Notes: a model not told the origin generated them from the letters alone. DNA of 64,000 bases from Pukyongia sp. (GCA_030148705.1 JASBSY010000009.1:62001-126000); one strand, 5' to 3'. Numbered from the stretch's first letter, positions 53,081-62,404 are shown. Numbers and translations are program-made.

Positions 53081-54340
53081 ATGAGAGATTTATTCGATAA
53101 GATATATAAAGACAAGGGACCCCTCGGAAAATGGGCGGAGCAGGCCGAAGGTTACTTTGTATTTCCCAAGCTGGAAGGCCCAATAGGCAATAGAATGATC
53201 TTCCGCGGTAAGGAAGTGATCACCTGGAGTGTGAACGATTACCTCGGCTTGGCTAATCATCCGGAAGTACGAAAGGTAGATGCCGAAGCAGCGGCACAAT
53301 ACGGCTCGGCATATCCTATGGGAGCGCGGATGATGAGTGGTCATACAGATTTGCACGAACAACTTCAGAAGGAATTGGCAGCTTTTGTCAATAAAGAAGC
53401 CGCTTATCTATTGAATTTCGGGTACCAGGGAATGGTTTCTACCATAGACGCTCTGGTTTCAAAGGACGATGTTATTGTATACGACGTGGATGCGCATGCC
53501 TGTATTATCGATGGTGTAAGATTGCACCTCGGCCAACGCTTTACCTACAAGCATAACGACCTTGAAAGTATAGAAAAGAACCTGAAACGGGCCGAAAAAG
53601 TAGCCGAGAAAACGGGGGGAGGAATCCTACTCATATCGGAAGGGGTATTCGGTATGCGCGGAGAGCAGGGAAGGCTTAAGGAAATTGTAGAATTAAAGAA
53701 AAAGTATAAGTTCAGACTATTTGTTGACGACGCACATGGTTTCGGAACCCTTGGAAAAACAGGGGCCGGGGCAGGAGAGGAGCAAGGCGTACAGGATGAG
53801 ATAGATGTATATTTTGCAACTTTTGCCAAATCCATGGCGAGTACAGGAGCTTTTATCGCCGGCGACGAAGAGATCATGAACTACCTGAAATATAACCTTC
53901 GTTCACAGATGTTCGCTAAATCGCTGCAAATGCAGTTGGTGGTTGGCGCCCTGAAACGCCTTGACATGATACGTTCAAGCACCAGTTTTAAGGATAAATT
54001 GTGGGCAAATGTGAATGCTTTACAGGGAGGCTTGAAAAAAAGAGGATTCGACCTGGGAACCACCCAGAGCTGTGTTACCCCGGTGTATTTAAAAGGAAGT
54101 ATTCCGGAAGCAATGGCACTTGTAAAAGACCTCAGGGAAAATCATGGTATATTCTGTTCCATTGTGGTGTATCCGGTTATACCTAAAGGATTGATCCTCT
54201 TGCGGATGATCCCGACGGCTTCACATACCATGGAAGACATCGAACAGACGCTGGATGCGTTTTCGGCTATCCGCGAACGACTGGAGAACGGTACCTATAA
54301 ACGACTATCGGCTGCAGTTGCAGCTGCTATGGGAGAATAG
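53081..54340 (+). CDS. Alpha-oxoamine synthase (candidate cysteate fatty acyltransferase)
   Basis: A 419-residue fold-type I PLP enzyme of the family of serine palmitoyltransferase, KBL and BioF, which condense an amino acid with an acyl thioester. Conserved parts: WSVNDYLGLANHPEV, GSAYPMGARMMSGHTDLHEQLQKELA, DVDAHACIIDGVRLHLG, FVDDAHGFGTLG and Lys250 in TFAKSMASTGAFIAG. The BioF-typical GTGAGGSR stretch is replaced by YPMGARMM. In Flavobacterium johnsoniae a homologue of this family makes the sulfonolipid precursor capnine from cysteate. A cysteine-synthase-like gene just upstream and a GNAT downstream support that role here. Confidence 0.88.
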   Translation: MRDLFDKIYKDKGPLGKWAEQAEGYFVFPKLEGPIGNRMIFRGKEVITWSVNDYLGLANHPEVRKVDAEAAAQYGSAYPMGARMMSGHTDLHEQLQKELAAFVNKEAAYLLNFGYQGMVSTIDALVSKDDVIVYDVDAHACIIDGVRLHLGQRFTYKHNDLESIEKNLKRAEKVAEKTGGGILLISEGVFGMRGEQGRLKEIVELKKKYKFRLFVDDAHGFGTLGKTGAGAGEEQGVQDEIDVYFATFAKSMASTGAFIAGDEEIMNYLKYNLRSQMFAKSLQMQLVVGALKRLDMIRSSTSFKDKLWANVNALQGGLKKRGFDLGTTQSCVTPVYLKGSIPEAMALVKDLRENHGIFCSIVVYPVIPKGLILLRMIPTASHTMEDIEQTLDAFSAIRERLENGTYKRLSAAVAAAMGE

Positions 54341-54388
54341 TTTGGCTTGATTAAAAATTATAAACCATCTGTGCTGCAGGTGGTTTTT

Positions 54389-55516
54389 TTATGCAAGATA
54401 TTTTCTGAAGGTACTGCGCTCTTTGTGTTGTACAGGATTGTAATCCTTCCACAATAGCTGTACCGCGGTGTTTTCAACAAGTTCCGGATTGGTTTCAACC
54501 TGCCTGATTCCCTTGGAATTGAACAAATACTGCATTTCTTCGAAGATAATAGCAGTAACTCCCTTTCCCTGGTATTCCGGATCGATTCCGATAAGATAGA
54601 AAGCCGCAGTGTCATTTTTACGTTGTGCCTTTAAGATATGGCTCCATCCAAAGGGGAAAAGCTTGCCGTTGGCCTTTTTAAGGGCTTTGTTAAAGGAGGG
54701 CATCACCACCGAAAAGGCGATTAGCTTTCCCTGTTTATCCCGAATGCAGGTAATATAATCGGGATGTATGAAATCGAAGTATTTTTCCTTGTAATAATCT
54801 ATCTGGTACTGCTGAATAGGAACAAAGGTCTGAAGGGTGTTATACGTCTTGTTCAACAGCCCGAACATGTCGTCAACATAAGGCAGGATTTCTTTTTTGT
54901 TTTTGAAGCGCAACACAGACAAGTCATAGCGCTGTCGAACGATCTTGGAGAATTTTGCCACCTTCTCCTTGATCTCATTCGGAATAAATAGCCTGAATTC
55001 CACCCAAGTAGCCTGGATTTCATAATCCAATTTCTTAAAGTGCTCGGCATAATAAGGATAGTGATACCAGGTAATCATGGTATTCATCTCATCGTAACCT
55101 TTGGTGAGGATGCCGGCCTTTTCCATATTGGAAAAACCCACCGGCCCTTCGGCATACTCAAGGTTCATGGATCGTCCTTTTTCATAGACTTTTTCAAGTA
55201 AGGCTTTGGTAACTTCAATATCATCTATTACATCGAACCATCCGAATCGAACCTTTTTCTTTCCCTGTTGCTCAATTTCCAGATGGTTGATTATAACAGC
55301 GATCCTTCCGGCCGGTTTGCCGTCCTTGTATGCAAGAAAATAATCGGCCTCAGCATTCCGCGAGACCGGGTTCTTTTGAAGATCCAGGGTTTCCATTTCA
55401 TCCTTTATAAGTGGAGGAACCCAGTACTTACAATCTTTATAGATTTCAAAAGGAAATTTTATAAAATCCTTAAGCTGCTTTTTAGTGGTTACTTTGGTAA
55501 TTTCTATCATAGACAC
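54389..55516 (-). CDS. Large GNAT-fold acyltransferase of unknown substrate
   Basis: A 375-residue soluble protein with an N-terminal GNAT-like domain (FPFEIYKDCKYWVPPLIKDE, EADYFLAYKDGKPAGRIAVIINH) and a C-terminal GNAT domain whose acetyl/acyl-CoA loop is GIDPEYQGKGVTAIIFEEM. The ending WKDYNPVQHKERSTFRKYL is conserved in this flavobacterial family, which is sometimes mislabelled GTP cyclohydrolase. Its convergent position next to the alpha-oxoamine synthase suggests it could N-acylate capnine, as a GNAT-type ceramide synthase does in Caulobacter. That is a hypothesis. It forms an operon with the outer membrane protein upstream. Confidence 0.8.
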   Translation of the reverse strand: MSMIEITKVTTKKQLKDFIKFPFEIYKDCKYWVPPLIKDEMETLDLQKNPVSRNAEADYFLAYKDGKPAGRIAVIINHLEIEQQGKKKVRFGWFDVIDDIEVTKALLEKVYEKGRSMNLEYAEGPVGFSNMEKAGILTKGYDEMNTMITWYHYPYYAEHFKKLDYEIQATWVEFRLFIPNEIKEKVAKFSKIVRQRYDLSVLRFKNKKEILPYVDDMFGLLNKTYNTLQTFVPIQQYQIDYYKEKYFDFIHPDYITCIRDKQGKLIAFSVVMPSFNKALKKANGKLFPFGWSHILKAQRKNDTAAFYLIGIDPEYQGKGVTAIIFEEMQYLFNSKGIRQVETNPELVENTAVQLLWKDYNPVQHKERSTFRKYLA

Positions 55517-55522
55517 TCTATA

Positions 55523-56542
55523 CTATAAACCTCCATCATCGCCCCCGTCATCACCGCCATCATCTTCGATAAAGTCATCCTTGCGTTTTCTCTTACGTTC
55601 CTTTTTGTTCTTGTTCTTTTCCTCTTTACGTTTAGCTCTTCCCGCTTTGCCTTTTTCTTCTAAATACTCATCCTGATCGTGCATATCAAAGCGATAGGCC
55701 ATTCCAATCCGTGCCTGGAAAACAGTAGGGGTATCCTTAAAATTTAAAGTAACCGACGCATCTACCTGCAGATTTTCATTGATAAGCGCTGCGGCCCCTC
55801 CTCTTAATAACTGGTCGGCGTAGAAATCGCTTTTAAAGCCCTGATTTTCTACAAAGATGGAAAAATAGGCGTTGGTTGCATGAGTAAGCGTTAGTATATA
55901 GCCATAGGAAGGAAAATCGGTCGTAACCCGATCTACGATAATATTGGTAACGAATACGAAACCGCCTATCCAGTTATTTTGGGTTGATACAATAAACTTT
56001 GGGCTAATGGTCGATTCCGGTTCAGGGGTAAAGGGGTTGTCGGCGAAATCGAAATTGGCTCCTGCGTAAACAGAAACAGCGGGAATAAGGTCTGCCCACT
56101 GAAAACGGTTGTTCTTCTTCCAACTGTAGAGATTCGGACCTTCCAGTTCCATTTTCCGGTAGGGATCATAAATCAGGTACTTAGCTCCCAATGTGTTGCT
56201 TCTGAAATTCCTCTGAGAATATTCCACCGGAGAAATACCGCGATTATCCGTAACATTCTCACTGCGGAAAATCCCGATTAGGCTTACCTCCAGTTCTTCC
56301 CTGAAAAACCCGTATCGAGCACTGTAATCCCATTCCCAGACGGTCGTTTCAGTGTTCAGCAGATTGTGTTTCTCCTTACCGTAGCTTATTCCGCTTTCAA
56401 ATTGAAGCACATTTTTTCCCACCGAAAATGCACCTTGAGAAACCCCCGGTCTGTTCGTGTTGATCAATTCTGTATACTGTGCGTTGATGGTTCCGTTGCA
56501 AAGCAGAAAAACTGTGAGGAAACTCAAAAAATAAATTCGCAT
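55523..56542 (-). CDS. Outer membrane transporter-like beta-barrel with acidic/basic tail
   Basis: A 339-residue exported protein; the signal peptide starts MRIYFLSFLTVFLLCNGTINAQ. I prefer ATG 56542 because a promoter (-7 at 56563-56570) overlaps the longer frame that reaches 56584. The body has amphipathic beta strands typical of the phenol MetA-degradation/transporter barrel family: NTNRPGVSQGAFSVGKNVLQFESG, LEVSLIGIFR, KFIVSTQNNWIGGFVF. The last 45 residues are a run of Lys/Arg/Glu followed by DDGGDDGGDDGG, outside the barrel. It lies 6 bases before the GNAT gene. Confidence 0.8.
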   Translation of the reverse strand: MRIYFLSFLTVFLLCNGTINAQYTELINTNRPGVSQGAFSVGKNVLQFESGISYGKEKHNLLNTETTVWEWDYSARYGFFREELEVSLIGIFRSENVTDNRGISPVEYSQRNFRSNTLGAKYLIYDPYRKMELEGPNLYSWKKNNRFQWADLIPAVSVYAGANFDFADNPFTPEPESTISPKFIVSTQNNWIGGFVFVTNIIVDRVTTDFPSYGYILTLTHATNAYFSIFVENQGFKSDFYADQLLRGGAAALINENLQVDASVTLNFKDTPTVFQARIGMAYRFDMHDQDEYLEEKGKAGRAKRKEEKNKNKKERKRKRKDDFIEDDGGDDGGDDGGL

Positions 56543-56562
56543 GTTCGAGTATGGGTTTAAGT

Positions 56563-56592
56563 CAAAGATATAAGATTTTATCATTTATTTAA
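56563..56592 (-). promoter_or_regulatory. Promoter of the outer membrane protein-GNAT operon
   Basis: On the minus strand TTA, 19 bases, TATCTTTG. One base off in the -33 part. It lies 20 bases before ATG 56542 and supports that start. Confidence 0.6.
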
Positions 56593-56650
56593 TAGTCGAT
56601 TCTGGTCTTTTTGCACAGCAATATGTACTTTTGAAGCACAATACAGCGCT

Positions 56651-56917
56651 ATGTTAACATTTTTGAAAACGGTTTTAATTATACTTCTGGTATATCTGGG
56701 ATTAAAGTTTTTACTGAAGTTGTTAAAACCATACATTCTCAGGTATATGGCAAAGAAAGTCGGACAGCGATTCGAGCAGACTTTCGGTGCTAATCCGTTT
56801 CAGGAAAATAATCCCGCTAAGAAAGAAGGCAGTGTGAGCATAGACAAGATCCCTTCGAATAAAAGAAACTCGAGAACTACAGTGGGTGAGTATGTGGATT
56901 ACGAAGAAATTGATTAA
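56651..56917 (+). CDS. DUF4834 family membrane protein
   Basis: An 88-residue protein with one N-terminal hydrophobic helix (FLKTVLIILLVYLGLKFLLKLL) and a basic then acidic cytoplasmic tail (RTTVGEYVDYEEID). It belongs to the DUF4834 family found in flavobacteria. Function unknown. A TACTTTTG -7-like element lies 17 bases upstream. It precedes the YfhO gene by 30 bases. Confidence 0.85.
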   Translation: MLTFLKTVLIILLVYLGLKFLLKLLKPYILRYMAKKVGQRFEQTFGANPFQENNPAKKEGSVSIDKIPSNKRNSRTTVGEYVDYEEID

Positions 56918-56947
56918 TTTTCAAACTTCATAATTCATTCCTGCACT

Positions 56948-59398
56948 ATGCAACGTCTCTTAAAGGATTTCCTTCCGCATTTTATCATTGTGTTATTGTT
57001 TGTGGTTGCTGCACTGGCGTACTTCAACCCCGTACTCCAGGGGAAAAAAATCTTCCAAAGTGATATAGTACAATATACGGGAATGGCTAAACAACATTCC
57101 GATTATCGCACCAGCACCGGGGAAGAAACCTATTGGACCGATGCGGCCTTCGGCGGGATGCCAACCTACCAGTTGGGAGCAAAATACCCGCACAATTATA
57201 TAAAGCAGCTCGATCTCAGCCTGCGGTTTTTACCCAGGCCGGCAGATTACCTGTTTCTCTACTTTATTTCAATCTATATACTGTTTTTGGTGCTGAAAGT
57301 CGATTATAAACTCGCCTTTCTGGGAGCCCTGGCTTTCGGGTTTTCAACCTATCTCATCATCATCCTCGGGGTAGGCCATAATGCGAAGGCCCATGCCATA
57401 GCTTATATGCCGCTGGTTATCAGTGGAGTGATTTTAACCTTTAGGAAAAAATACCTCTGGGGTTTTGTACTAACTACTATTGCCATGGCACTGCAGCTGG
57501 TTGCCAACCACTTCCAGATGACATATTATCTCATGTTCCTTGTTATCTGCCTTGGAACAGCCTATTTGGTCGATGCGTACAGGAAAAAGAGATTGCCTCA
57601 TTACTTCAAATCGGTGATTATTCTATTCTTTGGGGTAGCGATTGCAATAGGTCTCAATGCGACGAATATTTTAGCTACCAAGGAATACGCCGACACCTCC
57701 ACCCGGGGTAAATCTGAACTGACTATCAATCCGGACGGAAGTACGAGGCAGGGTGGCGACGGATTAAGCTACGACTACATTACCGAATACAGTTATGGGA
57801 TCTTAGAGAGTTTTAACCTGCTTATCCCACGATTAATGGGAGGTGGCACCAGTGAACCCTTACCGCGAGACGGGGAGACCTTCGAATCCCTATTGAGACT
57901 TGGAGCCTCGCCACAAGAGGCTAGTGAAGTAATTACTCAATTACCGGTGTACTGGGGTGAACAACCCATAGTTGCGGCACCGGCCTATATTGGTGCGATC
58001 ATGATATTTCTGGCAGTGCTGGCACTCTTCCTAGTAAGAGGCCGGTTGAAATGGTGGGTCACCGCAACCATCCTCTTAAGTTTATTTCTGTCCTGGGGGA
58101 AGAATTTCAGTTTTCTCACCGAATTATTTGTCGATTATGTTCCGCTTTACGATAAATTCCGAGCGGTTTCCTCTATCCAGGTGTTAATAGAACTTGCAGT
58201 TCCAATACTTGCGGTAGTTGGGTTACACCAGTTCTTTAACGGCTTTATTAAACCGGAGCGGCGTAAAAAGGCACTAATTTATTCGGCAGCTATCGTAGGA
58301 GGTATTGTCATTTTATTCTTAGTGTTAAAATCGGTATTCCTGGATTTTGCCAGTCCGTACGACCAAACCCTGCGAGAGCAATTGGGAACACCGCTGGTAG
58401 AGGCCATACGCGCGGACAGAGCTTCTCTCTTTACCTCCGATGCCATCCGAACGCTCATCTTGGTTCTATTATCTGCCACGGTATTGTGGTTTTTCCTGAA
58501 AGAAAAAATTAAACAGGGTTCTGTGATTGCCATGCTTTTGGTTTTGATACTTATCGATTTGGTAGGGGTTGATCGCAGGTATGTAAATAACGATGACTTC
58601 GTGAGCGCCCGGATAATGGAGCAACCGTTTCAGAAAAACCAGGCCGATGAGATGATCTTGCAGGACGACGGGCATTTCCGGGTTTACGATATTACCAACA
58701 GTCCGTTTAACAGCGGTCGCGCCAGCTATTATCACAATGCGCTTGGGGGTTATCACGCGGCTAAACCGGGTAGAATCCAGGACCTGGAAGATTATTATCT
58801 CTCCCAGGGGGATATTGGAATGCTTAATATGATGAATGTGCGCTACATCATCGCCCAGGGGCCCAATGGAAATCCGGTAGCCCAACGAAACCCATATGCA
58901 AATGGAAACGCCTGGTTTGTTCAGGATATATTGCTGGCCGAAAATGCAGATGAGGAACTCCGGTTACTCGACAGCCTGGATACAAAGAAAACCGCGGTCA
59001 TTCACAGACAGTTCAAGGACGAATTACCCTTACAGAAGATCGAACGCGACTCTGCAGCATCTATCGACCTGGCTTCGTATAAGCCTGATCACCTGGTCTA
59101 TGAAACTTCAAGTTCGTCTCCGCAACTGGCCGTATTTTCGGAAGTGTACTACCCCCAAGGTTGGAATGCCTATATAAATGGGGAGCAGGCGGAATATATA
59201 CGTGCTAACTATGTGCTCAGGGCAATCCCGGTTCCGGCAGGCATCCACAAGATCGAATTCAAGTTTGAGCCCAAGGTGATCCAGACCGGAAGTACCATAA
59301 GCCTGATTAGCAGCATACTGTTGTTTTTATTAATAATTGGGGGTGTTTTTTTCGAATTTAAGCGCCGCACCCAGGAAGGTGAATCCGTATCCGAATGA
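56948..59398 (+). CDS. YfhO family membrane protein
   Basis: An 816-residue integral membrane protein of the YfhO family (GT-C fold, 11-13 helices). The N-terminal large loop contains FQSDIVQYTGMAKQHSDYR and YWTDAAFGGMPTYQLG, typical for the family. A periplasmic C-terminal domain (VYDITNSPFNSGRASYYHNALGGYH, VFSEVYYPQGWNAYING) precedes the last helix. In Gram-positive bacteria YfhO glycosylates teichoic acids; here it may act in lipid-linked glycan or surface polysaccharide decoration. The ATG of the glycosyltransferase overlaps its stop (ATGA). Confidence 0.93.
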   Translation: MQRLLKDFLPHFIIVLLFVVAALAYFNPVLQGKKIFQSDIVQYTGMAKQHSDYRTSTGEETYWTDAAFGGMPTYQLGAKYPHNYIKQLDLSLRFLPRPADYLFLYFISIYILFLVLKVDYKLAFLGALAFGFSTYLIIILGVGHNAKAHAIAYMPLVISGVILTFRKKYLWGFVLTTIAMALQLVANHFQMTYYLMFLVICLGTAYLVDAYRKKRLPHYFKSVIILFFGVAIAIGLNATNILATKEYADTSTRGKSELTINPDGSTRQGGDGLSYDYITEYSYGILESFNLLIPRLMGGGTSEPLPRDGETFESLLRLGASPQEASEVITQLPVYWGEQPIVAAPAYIGAIMIFLAVLALFLVRGRLKWWVTATILLSLFLSWGKNFSFLTELFVDYVPLYDKFRAVSSIQVLIELAVPILAVVGLHQFFNGFIKPERRKKALIYSAAIVGGIVILFLVLKSVFLDFASPYDQTLREQLGTPLVEAIRADRASLFTSDAIRTLILVLLSATVLWFFLKEKIKQGSVIAMLLVLILIDLVGVDRRYVNNDDFVSARIMEQPFQKNQADEMILQDDGHFRVYDITNSPFNSGRASYYHNALGGYHAAKPGRIQDLEDYYLSQGDIGMLNMMNVRYIIAQGPNGNPVAQRNPYANGNAWFVQDILLAENADEELRLLDSLDTKKTAVIHRQFKDELPLQKIERDSAASIDLASYKPDHLVYETSSSSPQLAVFSEVYYPQGWNAYINGEQAEYIRANYVLRAIPVPAGIHKIEFKFEPKVIQTGSTISLISSILLFLLIIGGVFFEFKRRTQEGESVSE

Positions 59399-60675
59399 AA
59401 CGAGTTCTGATCGTAACGTATTATTGGCCCCCTGCGGGAGGGCCCGGGGTACAACGGTGGCTCAAATTTGTAAAGTATTTACCGAGTTTTGGTATAGAAC
59501 CAATAGTATTTATTCCCGAAAACCCTCATTACCCGATTAGCGATCTAAAGCTTCAATCTGAGGTCCCCGGTGATATTACGATACTCAGACATCCGATCCG
59601 GGAACCCTACGGGCTGGCGAAATTGTTCTCCAAAGGAAAAACCAATACCATCAGTAGCGGAATTATTTCTGAAAAGAAACTATCCTCAATAGAAAAATTA
59701 ATGCTCTTTATCAGGGGGAATTTCTTTATTCCCGACGCTCGGGTAGGGTGGGTAAAACCTTCAGCCGCCTTTTTAAAGACCTATTTACAGGAAAATAATA
59801 TCGATACTATTATCACGACCGGGCCGCCTCACAGCCTCCACCTTATCGGACTTAAGCTGAAAAAGGAGCTGGACATTAACTGGGTGGCCGATTTCAGGGA
59901 TCCCTGGACAAGTATACATTATCACGCATCGCTTCGGTTAACAAAAAAATCGAAAAACAAACATAAAAAGTTGGAAGCTGAAGTGCTGCAGACCGCCGAC
60001 TGTGTAATCGTTACCAGTGAAGGTACTAAGCAAGAATTTCAGCAGCTAAGTACCACTCCTGTTACTTTGATTACCAATGGTTTTGACGAGTTTGTGGAAG
60101 AAAGCACTGCGTCCGACAGCGAATTTTCCATATCTCATATAGGATCATTATTAAGCAACCGCAATCCTGAAATACTTTGGGAGGTACTGGAAGAACTTAA
60201 AATGGAAGATAAGGAGTTTGCCAACGATCTGAGATTGCGCTTTGCAGGTGTAGCGAGTGAAGAAGTGATGGAATCCATTAAAGCTCATAAACTGTTTGAG
60301 AACCTGGAAATCCTGGGGTATGTAAGTCATTCTAAGGCCAGAAAGCTGCAGGCTGCGGCTCAGCTGCTGCTGATCGTTGAAATGGATCGGAGGGAGACCC
60401 GTGCCATTATTCCGGGAAAATTATTCGAATACCTGTCGGCCCGACGTCCGATAATTGCCCTCGGGCCGAAAGGGAGTGATATGAAGGCGATAATTAAAAG
60501 CACATCCTCCGGCGTTTTTTTTGAGTATTCGGAAAAAGAAAAGCTGAAGAACCAATTGAAATCCTATTACAGCGATTACAGAAATGACAGGCTTAAGGTC
60601 GATTCGCAAAATATTGAACAATACAGCAGGAGGGAGCTTAGCAGGCGATTAGCCGGACTGCTGAAACAGTTGTAA
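59395..60675 (+). CDS. GT4-type glycosyltransferase
   Basis: A 426-residue cytoplasmic glycosyltransferase of the GT-B fold. N-terminal: VLIVTYYWPPAGGPGVQRWLKFVKYLPSFGIEP. Donor domain: ILGYVSHSKARKLQAAAQLLLIVEMD and the nucleotide-sugar part PGKLFEYLSARRPIIALGPKGSD. Likely adds a sugar to an extracellular polysaccharide or glycolipid. Overlaps YfhO by 4 bases, so both act together. Confidence 0.93.
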   Translation: MKRVLIVTYYWPPAGGPGVQRWLKFVKYLPSFGIEPIVFIPENPHYPISDLKLQSEVPGDITILRHPIREPYGLAKLFSKGKTNTISSGIISEKKLSSIEKLMLFIRGNFFIPDARVGWVKPSAAFLKTYLQENNIDTIITTGPPHSLHLIGLKLKKELDINWVADFRDPWTSIHYHASLRLTKKSKNKHKKLEAEVLQTADCVIVTSEGTKQEFQQLSTTPVTLITNGFDEFVEESTASDSEFSISHIGSLLSNRNPEILWEVLEELKMEDKEFANDLRLRFAGVASEEVMESIKAHKLFENLEILGYVSHSKARKLQAAAQLLLIVEMDRRETRAIIPGKLFEYLSARRPIIALGPKGSDMKAIIKSTSSGVFFEYSEKEKLKNQLKSYYSDYRNDRLKVDSQNIEQYSRRELSRRLAGLLKQL

Positions 60676-60679
60676 AAAC

Positions 60680-60720
60680 GAAACCCCCGCTTTTCATACA
60701 AGATGAATCGCGAGGGTTTC
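60680..60720 (-). terminator. Terminator of the basic-tailed repeat protein gene
   Basis: On the minus strand GAAACCCTCGC / GCGGGGGTTTC (one mismatch) with 19-base loop, then CGTTTTT. Preceded by the element TTGGTTGGTTAGTT, also present at the paralogue. Confidence 0.7.
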
Positions 60721-60743
60721 TAACTAACCAACCAAAAAAATTC

Positions 60744-62171
60744 TTAATTTCCTCTTCCCCTGTTAACAGATCTTCTAGAAGAAGTGGACTTTCTGCTGCT
60801 ACCCGAGGATTTAGACGTCGAGACATTTGCCGACCGCTTTGCAGTGGATCTTCCGCTGCTCATTGAACCGTTCCTGTTCGATGAACGAGAACTCCCGCTC
60901 GAAACACGACTCTTTGAGCGTGTAGGGTTGCTTCTGCTTACAGAAGACGATCGCTTGGATGTAGTCCGGTTTGATACCGAGCTGCCGCGTTTTTGCTGAT
61001 TTCTGTTTACAGTTGCTTTTCTGTTTGAAGTAGTACCTTTTGACGCACGCATAGTACCCCTGCTATTTGTTCTTGCCGTAGCAGAACCTCTACGACTGCT
61101 GTTTGACTTTACCGATGCACCTGCCTTACGAGTCGAACTACCTCTGTTTACTGAACTGTTCTTGGAACGATCACTTCGAGATGCTTTATTGGCAACACCT
61201 CTTTGAGTTGAACCACTTCGGGAATTAACCGAACTGTTTCGTCGCGAATCGTTATTCGATCGTGCATTGCTGTTTGACCGCTTATCACTGCTCGATCGTA
61301 CATTGCTGTTGAATCGTGAATCGTTTCGGCCGCGGTCTGATGCTACCGTACCTCTTCGTGTACCGCGGTCATTGCTAACAGTACCTCGGTTGTTTGAATT
61401 CGCCAATTCTCCCCGACGTCCTCCGTTATTGGACACCATAGTATTTCGGCGGTTCGGGTTATAGTTTGTGTTTCTGGCTACACGTCCGTCCTTGTGATGC
61501 ACCCGACTACCCGGCCTGTGGAAATCACGTCGTCCGTTGTTATAGGCTACACGATGCCTGTTTCTATAATACTGAACATGATGGGTATAAGTGTAACGAT
61601 AGGGTCTGTAGTATTGTCTGTACGGATAATCGTATACTATACAGCTCGCATATATAGGACGTACATAGTAAATATGCCATGGTCTGTAGATGTAACGAGG
61701 CGTCCAGTGGTTGATATACCCTGTATAGTATGAAAAACTACCATAATGGTCATAATAAACCCTTAAACCACCAACTCGCACAATTCTCCTGTCGTTGTAA
61801 CGAATTTCAGTGTTACCTGCCTGGATGATCCTTCCGTAGTTGTCGTAGTAAATAGGAACATTTTCCACCTGTATCACCGCTCCGTAATCGTCATACTGAA
61901 CATAGGCATCGTAATTATAACCGGAGTTAAAATTGATGTTTACGTTGTTGGTGTTGATGTTTACGTTTACGTTGCCGCGCTGATCACGTCCCAGATAGAC
62001 AAAATCGAACTGACCGTCGGGAAAAACCGAGAACTCCACGCCGTCTTCAATAAAGATATAGGCACTGCCGTCGTACTCGTATGCTACCGAAACGGCAGCA
62101 GCAGAGGGAGCGGCCTGAGACGAAAAGCCCATTATAAGCATCCCGAAAACTAATGTTACTAACTTTTTCAT
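60744..62171 (-). CDS. Exported repeat protein with long basic Ser/Arg/Asn tail
   Basis: A 475-residue secreted protein. After the signal peptide (1-20) a domain of about 200 residues contains Tyr-rich 20-residue repeats of the type (I/V)xYDxYGxIIQxGNxxI (VPIYYDNYGRIIQAGN, TEIRYNDRRIVRVGG, LRVYYDHYGSF). A His/Tyr/Arg-rich segment follows (YRPYRYTYTHHVQYYRNRHR). Residues about 226-475 are low complexity, mostly Ser, Arg, Asn, Lys, Gly, Thr, very basic and without hydrophobic residues. It may bind acidic polysaccharide or extracellular DNA. Its N-terminal part is related to the product at 62405-63019. Confidence 0.75.
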   Translation of the reverse strand: MKKLVTLVFGMLIMGFSSQAAPSAAAVSVAYEYDGSAYIFIEDGVEFSVFPDGQFDFVYLGRDQRGNVNVNINTNNVNINFNSGYNYDAYVQYDDYGAVIQVENVPIYYDNYGRIIQAGNTEIRYNDRRIVRVGGLRVYYDHYGSFSYYTGYINHWTPRYIYRPWHIYYVRPIYASCIVYDYPYRQYYRPYRYTYTHHVQYYRNRHRVAYNNGRRDFHRPGSRVHHKDGRVARNTNYNPNRRNTMVSNNGGRRGELANSNNRGTVSNDRGTRRGTVASDRGRNDSRFNSNVRSSSDKRSNSNARSNNDSRRNSSVNSRSGSTQRGVANKASRSDRSKNSSVNRGSSTRKAGASVKSNSSRRGSATARTNSRGTMRASKGTTSNRKATVNRNQQKRGSSVSNRTTSKRSSSVSRSNPTRSKSRVSSGSSRSSNRNGSMSSGRSTAKRSANVSTSKSSGSSRKSTSSRRSVNRGRGN

Positions 62172-62335
62172 GTTGTTGAATTTAATGTTGTACTTGCTTT
62201 GAATATTTTTTGGTCAGCAATACATCTATTAATTACCAACGACCGTGCCAAAAATGTAAACCCTTGGTTTTAAAGGGGTGTTAGGATTTCAGGAGAGGGA
62301 AGTAAGCTTAGAAGTGTATTTTTTCAGCTCTTATC

Positions 62336-62374
62336 AATAAAAAATCCGCCGGACCTTGAGAGAATCCGACGGAT
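62336..62374 (-). terminator. Terminator of the 62405 repeat protein gene
   Basis: On the minus strand ATCCGTCGGA / TCCGGCGGAT with an 11-base loop, followed by TTTTTTATT. Preceded by TTGGTTGGTTAGTT as at the paralogue. Confidence 0.85.
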
Positions 62375-62404
62375 CTAAAAAACTAACCAACCAAAGAAAC
62401 TATA

